64,000 bases of DNA from contig NXFV01000400.1 in the NCBI GenBank assembly GCA_002803225.1, positions 29,075 through 93,074 on the forward strand, read 5' to 3'. The notes below the pieces were generated by a model that saw only the letters and a list, made by a program, of their open reading frames with translations, was not told where the DNA came from and searched no databases. Below, in pieces: positions 13,001 to 24,466 of this stretch (the stretch's first letter is position 1; every line of letters starts with the position of its first letter). The DNA is from Gamarada debralockiae (lineage: Eukaryota; Ascomycota; Leotiomycetes; Helotiales; Hyphodiscaceae). The position numbers and the translations under genes were made by a program.

Positions 13001-16000
13001 AATCTTACCGAGTATCGATAGCCACAGCTTGGTTATGTCCCTCAACTTTAGATTCAATATGCCCCAATCGCTGTTATTCTCCAATAGGAGAACCACATTG
13101 GATGAGAGCAGATGCAGCCACGACCGTTTGACATGCATGTTGCAAGATTCCATGTTTTAGCCAGGGGGGATAGAGCGAATCCAAGACTCTATACTCGCTT
13201 TTCTCTCCACGTCGAAGGCTATTCAGTTAATCCGGATTCATTATTGGCGAGATCTTTGTCGATCTCCCTGCACTCACTATTCAGACCACTTGAGGCCACA
13301 GGCCACTGATCTTTCCAAATTCTAGAAGGCCTAAGTCTCTGCCCTGCCAAGGCTGTTTTCGATCTGCCGAGCGAAACAGCTGGCAGAATGTCGGTAGGCA
13401 CGCGCCTGGAAGTATGAAGTTATATATATCTAAGGAGAAAACGGAATTATCCAAACGGCTGCCCACCAATGCAAACTCGCACCATACGAGCCTATCAACA
13501 ACAGGAACAGACTGCCAGTAAATATGAAATGCAGATTAACTTATTCTGTGAACACAAAAGAATCAAATCAGAATCTCATCCTGATGATCCTGGGCTCCAT
13601 TAATTTTAAGCGTTGCGTGTGTGAAGAAGCGTCAGAGTAAATCCTGTGCCACATTCCTTCTCCGGGATCTCTACCCTCTGTCGCAGATGGCTTCTGCAAG
13701 GGGAGCAGACTTTCAGACTTGTGAAAGTAAGCATGTCAAGAATGGAAACAATAGGAGTTGGACTTCACTATCACCGGGCCGGAACAAATCCTTTCAGCTT
13801 GAATGGGTTTACTACCGGTGTGTGAGGACAGCCAGTAGATTGGGACTGAACCGATGACGACGAGCGTATCCGAGGAATCGGATAGAGCATGCGAATCATA
13901 ACCACGCTAATAGCATTTTGATTGACTGATTCGAGACAATTTGCCATTGATTCGTAACTCGACCCATTTTTGAGGTTTAAAATTCTTGTCCTACCAGTGC
14001 CTTGAACGGTGATGCTTTTTGGCCAAGATTTGGGGCCACAGGTTCAGGCGTTGGGTGGTGGCGCAGCACAAAGGCAAATCTTTGGAGACGATGTTCGCTG
14101 CAGGGAGAAGGAGAGATAGCAGGCTCTTCGAGAGGCTGCAGATGCAAGAAGGTACCAACATGCAGACAACGCTGGTCGGGGTGATCGAATCGAATCTGGC
14201 CTCGTAATACAGCCAATTAGCAGGACTGATTGAGGTGGGGTACCTTGAGGCACATAAGGCGCACTATAACCTAATTCTCCTCGGTTCGTAAGTGAGTATT
14301 CGGATCTCTTCTCATGTATATCCATGATCTTGTTCGGCGTGAATCGTGAACCCGAGATACACACGAAGTTTGAAGCCTTACGGATGAATATGTGAGTTTG
14401 CGTAAGTGTGTGTCATCCCGCGTCGGGCCACACACAAGGCAATATTGCAAACAGCCACCCCAGTAGGCGGGAAATGTATCGTCCAATAGCCCTACTGAGA
14501 GTGCAGCCCCAAAGTGGTAATGGAAGCATCAGTGAAAGCCGGCTCAATTGGAGCCACTACAAATAAGGCAGCTCGAATCCAAATCGGTAAAGTGCACTCA
14601 AAACAGTCAGTTAAAGCGTAATAAGTGATTTAGTGGCAAAAGGCTTGGAGGACCGGGCGGTCAGCGAGTGCTACCAGGTGCAACCTTGCCAACGATGGGC
14701 GATGATGGCTTGAAGCTAAATGGGGTAGGGCTGAAGATTTCGACTGAAGGACCGAAACGCCGTGGAGGGTCAGGAAGGCTCGAGCGACGATGCTTCCCTG
14801 CAACAATTATTCAAATCCTTGTAGTCCTGGATTTGTAGGTTGCCTACCCCCGTCGACTTTTAAAACCCCGCTGTCTCGAAAGGCGTCCAGTAATTATGTC
14901 TCGTTTGCTAGTAAATTTCCTCGGTACACCCCTCCTTGGGAAGCACTGCGAGACTCGAGAGAAGGGCGAACGAAAGGGCATTTGGAAGAGCCAGTCGAGG
15001 AAGAGAGGGACTCATGACTTATGATCAGAGAACTGAAAGACAGAAGAACTCTTCTATCATAGCGTTCGACCTCATAGTAAGTAAGAAGTAGGGAATGAGT
15101 GACAGAACGAATATCCAGCTACTGTACCTTTCGCATTCGTATCTGTTACGAGAGATAGACCCAAAGCTATGAGACAAGGCAGCTCGCAGGTACCGAGTGA
15201 AAGGAACGAACAGACGACGTAAAAGAAAGAGGGAAAGGGCAAAAGATTGAGTAGTAGAGATGATAGTGAAATAGAGAACCGGGATCCTCTAAATCTTGCC
15301 AAATGCAGACCGCGTGTTGATCTCCAATAATTTATCGCACTTTAAGATTTACAAGCCACAGCCTTGAGGCCCCTTCTGTACTATTTACTAGCTGGACGCC
15401 CCTGCTCTAACACTAAACACCCGAGTCCCACTTCCTCCACCTACAACGTACTCGTTCGTTCCTCCTTACCCATTCTTTTCCTCCTTACCTTACTCAGCCT
15501 GGCCCTTTCGTCCTCCCCTCCAGAGCCCTACCGCAACTCCACTATGTATCACGGCCCTTACACCAAGTAGATCTCATGTATCTTACTTACCTCACCATCA
15601 CCGTTTAGTCTGCTATTCTGTCAGCCGCCCAGCTAGAGCGTGAACTAACTCCGAATGCCCGATTCTCACACTCCTTTCCGACCCACGACAGCCTTCACCT
15701 CTTTCAGCACTCACCACCGTCTTACACCTCTCTCTCACTTTCCCGCGATACGCCCTCATCTCTCTTGTCCCGATCACATAATCTTTACTGGAACTGTTAT
15801 CCATCTGGAGGATCTCTTCTTTCATTCTATATTGTACATTTGTTGGAATTAGACATTCATGTTTCGCCATTGTTCCTTTCTTCCAGTCGGCTCTTCCGAA
15901 CAACTTCGCCACTTACGAACCCAGACGTTTTAAGAAATCGTGGTAGGAAGGCCCGCTCGTTCCTTAATTCATTTCCTCAGCTTGTGGCAACCAACACTTC

Positions 16001-16004
16001 CATC
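10004..16004. other. gene-poor spacer and leader of the C2H2 gene
   Basis: About 6 kb without a recognised gene. An 885-base plus-strand open frame at 12276-13160 encodes no known domain and has a composition unlike neighbouring genes. From about 15360 to 15900 the plus strand is rich in C and T, including runs such as TTCCTCCTTACC, which is usual for fungal promoter and 5' leader DNA, so the C2H2 gene may have a long leader here. Confidence 0.45.
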
Positions 16005-18339
16005 ATGGAGATACCTCGCGGCTCAAGGCCACCAGCCCTGGCCCTACCCGAAATCTATGTGCATGACTCGAACCCCACCGATCGATTTCGAAATTCCAGC
16101 AGATCCAGTTCGTACAATTCAGCATCCTCACCTTCAATCGCCTCTGGGCCAATGTCTATACCGAACGCCAGAGACCCGATTCCACCCCCCCTACCGCCGC
16201 CCCGACATCTAGCAGACATTGCAAATGGCGGAAACGGACCCGATATTGCGTGGCAGTGGGGCAACTCCCATGAAGGGAGTAGTTGGGGAGAATCTATATC
16301 ATCTGTCGCGCCTGGATCGAGTTTATACGGGAGTTTTGCCAGTAGGAATAGTAACATGGACGATCGACCAGAGTTTACACGCCGGACGAGTTCAACATCA
16401 ACTGTCAAGTCAATAACTGGGTTGGAGAGGCAAGAGAATCCTTATCCACGAATCGATGAAGGATATGCAAGTCTTTCTGGAACCAGCATTGAGTCGAACA
16501 GGTCAGTTCTGCCATTACAAGTCAAGCTTGCAGAGGTCCACAATCAATTCCCATGGCCGTACACAGTACTATGCGGTCTAATTGCATTTTGAATATGGAC
16601 TAGGCATCAGTCTCCTCTGCTTCAAGTCATGCGCTTCCATCCAAATCCAAGAGAAGTTATATGCTGACATTCTTCCCCCAACAGATCGAAATATCAAGAC
16701 TCCCCATCTGCCAGGGCCGGGTTTCAAAGTTCCGTTCATGACAAATTTCGAAGTAATGCACAAGCATATGACAAGTTACTGCTGCAGAAATTGGATGCAA
16801 GGAGAGGAAGTGATAACAAGACGCCACCCCGAGGGCACTCGAAGTCGGCCTTCAGCACATCCCTAAGTGATAGCTCTCCAACGTCGCGAATAGCTTTAGA
16901 AACTCGATATCCCACTCAACTGAAGCCATTGTCGCTGCCAATCATTACAAGCCGGCCTGGTCTTGCAGAAAGCCCTCCGGCCAGATGGGCAGATACCCCG
17001 CTGTCATCTGCAATCTCACCTGGAAATTCGTATCTGAGATTTGGGTTGCAGAGTCAGCTTGACTATAGATCACCAAGTGATACAGCAGATACGGATAGTG
17101 TCACAACAAGAGAAAGTTACGACCAACGGATTTCCCCTGACCACGACATTGATTTCCAAATGGAGGAGACCGGTCTGAGGCGACTCCATATTGAGGACTA
17201 TACTGCCCGACAAGACGCATATTCGCCAGGCGCAACAGCTGGACAAAAGAGGCGCGCTTCTTCACCCCCAAGAGATGATGGTCCTTCACTGCATAAAGTA
17301 GGCAGTCAGAGTGATCTCTTCCGGCGACGAGAGTCAGCATCGCGGACTTCGCCAGGTCCACGATTTCACTCGACCTCTGGTTCAATGTCATCAACTGCGT
17401 CTGGTCCAAGGAGTAATTCATATACCTCGACATTGTCAATTGCGGCGAGTAGCATCACAAGTACGAATTCATATGGCCGTTTATCGCCTGGAGGCGTTTC
17501 ACCAGTCCCTACTGATGGCAGCGACTCTCCATATGTTACTTCATTGTCACTCAACCCTAGCCCTCGTGGATCCCTCTCTAGAACCAATCACCAGCGAACG
17601 CTCTCAGAGACCAGGCCACTTATGACCTCTCGGAAGCTGTCCGACAGCATTAATCAGGCAAAGCAAAACAACACCCCAAAGATGCAGGGCGTCTTCATAT
17701 GTGAATGCTGTCCTAAAAAGCCAAAGAAATTTGATTCTCAAGAAGAGCTCAAGTAATTCCTCTTTAATCCAAACTATGTGCCTTCATTACTAATCTGGAT
17801 CATTTAGTGCGCATGAGCAAGAAAAACAGTACGAATGCGCATATTGCCGTAATCGCTTCAAAAATAAAAATGAAGCAGAACGCCACCAAAACTCGCTGCA
17901 TCTCCGACGTCATTCATGGTCTTGCGCAGCATTATCTGGATATGCGGCAGCTTTCCACGTCTCTCCGACGCGGCCTAATGAGGCTGATACCTGCGGATAT
18001 TGTGGAGAGGATTTCCCACGTTCTGGAGTCTCGTCACCATCTCCCTCAGGTCATCAAATCGCAATCGCTACAGAGCAGGACTGGGAAGTACGAATAGTGC
18101 ATTTACAGGAAATGCACAAATTCGGAGAGTGTAATCACGCAAAGAAGTTTTTCAGGGCGGATCACTTTAGGCAGCATTTGAAGCATAGTCACGCAGGCAC
18201 CAGCGGCAAGTGGACGAATATGTTGGAGAATGCTTGTATGAAGGATGAGCCGCTTCCAGAGCCAATCAGGGGACCGGAGAGAGTGAGCCCTGGAGGTCCA
18301 AGAGTGGGGCGGATCAACGAAGAAGACGAGATTCTCTGA
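16005..18339 (+). CDS. C2H2 zinc-finger protein, putative transcription factor
   Basis: Three exons (16005-16501, 16685-17752, 17808-18339) encode 698 residues. The first 560 or so residues are low-complexity, rich in Ser, Pro, Arg and Thr, with many SP and RS motifs, as in nuclear regulators with a disordered N-terminus. The C-terminus carries zinc-finger motifs: CECCPKKPKKFDSQEELNAH, then YECAYCRNRFKNKNEAERHQ (C-x2-C-x12-H-x4-H), a divergent CGYCGEDF segment, and ECNHAKKFFRADHFRQHL before KHSH. The last intron interrupts the first finger. The ATG at 16005 is chosen because it begins a conserved-looking MEIPRGSRPPALALPEIYVHD; the same frame is open upstream without a convincing start. Function as a DNA-binding regulator is inferred from the fingers; no target can be named. 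Confidence 0.82.
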
Positions 18340-19810
18340 GACGGCAGTTGATATTGGAGGCTAAGTGAAAAGCATGAAACTCGAGACATGCAAGTTTCGG
18401 TAATAAAAAAAGGGGGGAAGAAGTCAGAGAGAGGGAAAGAAAACCTTAACGGCCCGTCAACACAAGATACCCGGTTTGTTCTTGTTTTTTCGGCATTACT
18501 TGCATATCATACAGTATTGCATCATATTGGCGGCTTTTCGGGGGCCACAGAAACGCATTGTTTTGCTTTTTTCATACTCATATTCATTCAAAGGAAAGGT
18601 TAGCATATTGCACTGCATAGGCGTCTGGACACCCGGTCTTGTATCACATCACATATATCCACAAGGACATTTGGTGGGCAAAGGGAAAGGGTTTATGGGC
18701 TAGGGCACGGGTACAGGAGGGAATTGGTTATATGGTTTATATTGGCACCTTGCTCATACAGGCTCGCCACAAGCTGATCAACTTGAATGAGATACGATGA
18801 CACAAACTTGCATTTGCCTTGTAAGTTCGGCCCGGTCCAACGATCAGTACCGGTGCAACGTTTCTTCGTTTCTGTGACTTCACACAACGGTTCATGCCCA
18901 ATTACGCTCGCTGCCTACCACAGCTGGTATAGTGCCAAGGCTACTTGGGTAAATCAGTACGCAAGCGAATTGGTCACCCCTATACTTCTGTCACTTTAGA
19001 GAATGAAATTTCCTATTCTGTTAAGTTTTTCGCCCTGCACATCTCGCAGAACCGCGCAAATTATGTTGTAAGTCTCAGAAAGCCTAAAAGTTAGTCTGTT
19101 CTACGCCTCATGCGCAGTTATGTAGCAAGGTCCGTTGCCGAAACAGCTTGACGTAAAATCCTTCCCACCCTCCTTATCTAGAAAATGACATGAAGAAGCA
19201 CGAAGGTCCGGAAGGATCGTCATGCTTGGCACGAGAGCGTTTTAGGACCCTTTCAGGAAAGCGAGTGGTTAGGTGCTTGAATCATTTTGACGTGTTTCGG
19301 CATAGCCGAAAGATTTTGGATGAGAAGATTGCACTTTGACAGTCTGCTGATCTTCAATCACGTACTTTCACGTCCGACTTACTGGATTGGTTGTAGAAAT
19401 CAATTTTGATACCTCCGGATCTGCAGATCTAGGTACGCTTATACGAAGGCATACATACTCGTACTCACATCTCACATAGTCCTGTCAAAACAAGTTTCTA
19501 TTTCGCACATTCCTTCCGCACTTGGAAAACGCAGTATGTTCTGTGTGGATCTTGTAGGTAAGGCTGAAGTTTAGTTGAATTGCGCTACGAAAGGCTCTAG
19601 ATTATGTCTAGCTAACAACAGCGAAAGAGCCGCGACTACAGTAGACTAAAACCACCCCTCATTCTTGTATGTAAGGTTGGCTGATCTTCTGCATATCTCA
19701 CGAGTGTTATCTTAGCTTTGCCGGATTGGCTACAAGTGCGAAAGGAGTGTCGGACTCGCATTGCACCCCGCTCGCCTCGAACCAGATACGTTCACAGTTG
19801 CGAGGGTGCA
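18340..19810. other. convergent intergenic region
   Basis: Lies between the 3' ends of the C2H2 gene (+) and the cyclase-family gene (-). It must hold both 3' ends. No gene, RNA or repeat was recognised. Confidence 0.4.
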
Positions 19811-21801
19811 TTAAAATATCGCCATAGCATTTGGAGGACTACTCACGCCACCAGGCACTGCAAGATCATAGAGTCAGCATAATCACTACAAGATGAGGAT
19901 GGGAGGAAGAGGCTCGGAAAAGAGTGTTGTGTCAATGCTCAAGGGGCATGTCGCTATCTCTCAACATATTCGGAGGAACCTTGAACGTCATATATTTACG
20001 GAAAGTATATGTCAACTCCGGAATGGACTGAACTTTCAGGATGAGGAACCATCTCATGCGAGGATATTACGGAGGAAGAAAACTAGCGAAGACATACTGT
20101 TGAGAGGCATCGAGGTGACGAAGAAGGAATAGCGATTCAATTCTTTGCAAGTCCTTGACAGGGCCTCGAGATCGAATAATTCTCCTGTAATAGCGACGAT
20201 ATCAGCCAACCTCCAGCGCAATGATAATCGTTTGTCAAAATAGACGTCCCGCACGAAGCGCACTCTGTCCGTCAACAGAGAAAAGTCGATATAAGGTTGA
20301 CTGACCGATTGGGCATCCCCATCCAGCGAGAAGATATTCATGAATTGAAACCTCCCCAGGGGTAGGGTAAACCTGCATGTGATTCCGATCAGTCGGGTTC
20401 TGATAAACGAGACGGCACGACGGCTTTGCTGAAAGAAGACTTCGGGATAGACTTACTTCCCAAGAAATTGCATCTCCCGCCACAGCGGAAATGCCACTAT
20501 CCCAAAGCCACTCCAAGGTTTCCAAACATGCTTCGACACCTGCATGCTTTGGCTCCTTTTGTGCAGCATAGTCTTGCTTAAGCTGGTCGGAGAATGAGTT
20601 CCACTACATAACGAGGTAGTCAGTAATTGCTTCATTCAGGAGTCTAGAGCATCTGCTCCCGGGACATGTTTCGAGAGCAACGGTCCCGAATAGGAAGTTC
20701 TCTGCTCCCCAGTTATGACTTACCTCAGGGATCACTCCGGTACGGATGAACAAAATATCCCCTTTCTGTGGAGTGACATTTTGATACTTGCAGATAGCAA
20801 GAAGTGTCGTGAAGGGAATGGAATGGGTCGAAAATGTCGAATAAGAGATTGGTGGTGACTGGGAGGCTGCCCAAGCCGCATAATCTAGAAGGATACCACG
20901 GCCTTGGAGCGGAAAGGCAGGTTTTAGCGGTCGGATCTCCATTGGGGAGAGCCGAGATGAGGTTGTCACACCGAGATAGAAACTGTGTCACTTGATACTT
21001 CGGACGACTCCTAGAAGGTGAATATATGGTGTAACAAAGTTCCAAAACGTACCTGCGATCCCCTCTGGAGCCCAATGTTGAATGCCAATCCTATGATTCG
21101 ACGAATCCATGATCTCATCCTTTGTGGTACCTCCATAGAAGACTCGGTCTTGAGAGGTTGAAGGGTCCTTGGGGTTGCGAGGCTGGGAGTAATGACGAAA
21201 ACCGTCCCATTGACTGCTTTGTTCTGCGGCAAACATCAGTCCAGATCAAGCACGTCCATCTCCAAATTCCTCTGAAGGTTTGAGGAGCACTCTGTATTGG
21301 ATCGGAAGTTTGTCCAGCCTATTCCATCATGAATCACTCAAGGACAATGAACGATGTGAAAACGATATAAGAGAATACACCCACGAGGATTCATATTGTA
21401 AGCATCATCAAAGCAAGCACCCCATCCACTGCCTCCAGGGCCGTTGAGGGGTATGATTGTATGTCCGCACTTCTGTCTCCCAAACTGAGAGTACTCCAGC
21501 TTTTTCATATCCCAACCCAAACCAACTCTTTCCCCAGTCTTGATCTCCGAAGCAGCTGCAGCAGAGACAATTTCAGGTGTGAGAAGGGAGAGTCGACCTA
21601 GGTTGAACGTTAGCTGATGATTCTTGGCAGATTGAGACGCTTTTGAAAACAGTCCACCGCACCTATTCCTTCAAGACTAGATGACGGGGCTCCAAGCCAT
21701 ACTCTCTTGGGATTTGGAAGAGAAGCAAAGGGGGTGTCATATATGGACGGATCATAGCGGGCCTCCTTGGAGGAATCATGGCTTGAAGTCGGATCGCTCA
21801 T
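19811..21801 (-). CDS. cyclase-family hydrolase (kynurenine formamidase-like superfamily)
   Basis: Eight exons (21801-21663, 21597-21385, 21223-21053, 20902-20724, 20603-20457, 20372-20306, 20184-20098, 19857-19811) join in frame to 349 residues, the usual length for the fungal 'putative cyclase' family. Signature blocks in order: GRLSLLTPEIV, SSQWDGFRHY, GRGILLDYAAWA, KGDILFIRTG, AGVEACLETLEWLW, AVAGDAISWE, SIHEYLLAGWGCPIGELFDLEALS, SFFVTSMPLNMPGG and a C-terminal SSPPNAMAIF. These are metal-dependent hydrolases of amides or cyclic substrates; the substrate here is unknown. The start at 21801 (MSDPTSSHD) is preferred over an in-frame ATG at 21879. The last intron is long (240 bases). It stands alone between gene-poor stretches, so context gives no pathway. 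Confidence 0.88.
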
Positions 21802-24466
21802 GGCGTATAAACGGGTGATGCTGTGAGAGATTGTACAAATAAAGGTCTTAATGGGAGCAATTGTCTCTCCTCTTGCCAATAAATATATGTACGAACTACA
21901 TGCCGCTCTTCTCAGATGACTACTAGAAGACCAGACTGCTTGAACGTTGGAAGCTTATCACGTGTAATGCCCCTCCCCATTCACCCCACCTTCGGTCGTC
22001 TCGCTACAATGATACCCCGCCAACCGCAAGGGCTGTGCCCCTTTTTTCTCTTTCCCCAAGCTTTCTAGTCGATATTGGGGTTTCATGATATCCAACTTCT
22101 GAGAACGACGGTAACAATTAAAATATATGATATCTACCATTCTGACCGTTTCGACAGAAAAAAACTCTCTACCTCTAATGGAGTTACTTTATCATCCTTG
22201 ATGTCGTGCAGTTCAATTACTGATTTAAAGGGAATGGTGAACTTCTCAATGGCTGAAACGGCTTGTGATATCTTCTACGAAGTATCTGAGCCATGCGACA
22301 AGAAAGACAAGAGCAACAGCTTCGCCTTGATTACAAGTGAAATCGGAAGGTCGATAATCAGCGAGTAATCAATCTTCTCTTATTTGTATCGTCGACATTG
22401 AGTTAAATCCAATTCAAGTATCGGGGTTTTTTTTTGGGGGGGGGGGGAATTCTGCCGCTACATTTCAATTTCTGCTGTCCTATGAATCTGGCAAAAGAAG
22501 GCTGGAAGTTTAACAAGTGATGTTAGCTAGCCGTAGTGTTGCGTTATATGAAGAGAGAGTCGAAGTGCAGCACATGAGGAAGGAGCGACGCATGTGGATG
22601 CGGGTCCTGTGTCGTGAGGTTCCTGCCCAATTTCGCATTCACATCAACGTTTTGCATGCATGTATTCTTTGCACTTCAAATTCCAGTGTCCCGGTCGAGA
22701 AGAAGGAGTGGTATGCAATGTTATAGACAGCGAAGTTGAAGATGGTAGGTACGACGTGATGTTGTGATGTGGTGTGCGCGGCTGCGATGGCATCCGTATC
22801 GAAACAGGAAGGAAAGGGGGGGCCGCTAGCGCAAAACCGTGATTTATTCTGAGTATAAATCCCCTATCCCCCTGGAATTCGAATTTTCGCGTCGAGGAAT
22901 TTCATCTAAGATTTCCATCACCAAAAATTCCAAATCCAGGTGTGGGCATGGGGATCAAGTCCACCACGCCGTCGATGCACGACATGGGACGATATATAGA
23001 AGTCATATAGAAGTCAGATAGATGTCAGTCATCTTGTACATCAGTGGAAGATATTGCTGGAGTGCAATTCCTTTGGGTGGTATGCCTGATGTGCTTTTCG
23101 GTGATATGATCCTCTCTTCCCACCTCCCGTGTGCTCAGGTGCGCCATGCCTTCGCTGTAGCATGGGGAGGAGTAATGGAACCCAGGCAGATCACCTTCAT
23201 CTCATATATCAGGGGAAGATGTTGCTAGAAGGAAATTCTTTGGATCCTGCACTGCGCGGCATCTTCGAGCTCTCGTGTTTCCTCAACTTGACCTGCTCCT
23301 CGCTCCTAACTCCCAAATACTGGCGGACCTTGAGGTCTCAGTCTCATCTTGCACAGTCCAGTCGAGCATTCGGATGCAGAACTTGGCCACAGGATGATCT
23401 GACGCCGTACAAACACTTCCATGTATCTAGATCCAGCAGTGCCACCCATGACCTGGGGCAAACTATCCCTCTGACATGTCGTAACCCACACAGAAGCCTG
23501 TACTTTGGACTTCCAGAATCCTGGCCTATATCGTTTTGGGGGCCTCGATGGAAGACATGGCAAGGCTTATCTTCGTGGGCAAGATGCCATCATACTCTGA
23601 ACTTGATACTTTAAACTTCAATGGAAGTACTCGGCCATCCAGCCTTTGTTTTCTGGATACAATGATTCTCAAGTACGAGTTCCATGTCTTACGGACCACC
23701 GACGATGTTCCGAAGATCAAGAGTTCACGAGACAACTAGAAGTGAGCAGGCACTTCCAACCACAAACACCACTCATGGGCCTCAGCATACTCAAGTGCTT
23801 TCTATTCGGCCTAAGGATTGAAATATAACGTACCAATCACCCGAAATATTCCGGCCTTGAAAGGGTTATGCTCTGAGGCGTGAACTCTACCACCTTGTTT
23901 CTCGACTTCAAGCCTTCAATCCTGGAGATAGCACGATCAATTGTACTTAGTATCGCTCGAAAGAGCTGCAAAGTTACTAGAGCAATTAGAGTCCAAGCCA
24001 TTCGAATAGAACAAGGGATGAATAACTCATGCTGCAAATGTTGTGGTGGACTCCTTTCATATCCTCAAATACTCCTCAAATGGTTGTTGCTTCGGCCCTC
24101 GAAGGAAAGTGACTGTGATTCATAGACGTAGGGAAATCCGCATACCTTGCCATGTTAGGAAGTGCTTAAGAAAATGACTACGAAAGTATTTTAAAAGCAT
24201 TTATTGATGTTTTGATCTGTTCTTCCACTCCGAGCAAGTTATATTCTTGCACGTGAATTAGGGAAACCAACGTATCTCGATGGATTCATATCCATTTCGA
24301 TTCATCGATTGACAGCTAAAGTACTTTCTTCATGAGGACAATACCAGACAAACTTCCAATCTATCTGTCCCAGTCTTTGATATGCCGTAACGACAACTGC
24401 TAGCCCAGATCTCCAGTCCATGATTCTCAAAAGGAACGCCAAACCCCACTTGTACATGCAATTTCA
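21802..24466. other. gene-poor spacer with small repeats
   Basis: No gene recognised over 2.6 kb. It contains a T9-G12 homopolymer junction (22427-22447), a short three-copy tandem repeat (22995-23027) and a diverged repeat pair (23028-23076 and 23197-23243). Weakly coding-looking frames near 23535-24030 on both strands match nothing I know. Confidence 0.4.
22995..23027 (+). repeat. three-copy 11-base tandem repeat
   Basis: Two perfect copies of TATAGAAGTCA are followed by a diverged GATAGATGTCA. Too short to be a classical minisatellite. Confidence 0.6.

Noticed and set aside
12276..13160. 885-base plus-strand open frame
   Set aside because: No recognisable domain, unusual composition, no supporting intron structure, and other frames of the same stretch are also open in part; treated as chance.
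23526..24125. Possible decayed gene on either strand
   Set aside because: Short coding-like runs only; no family recognised and no consistent splicing.
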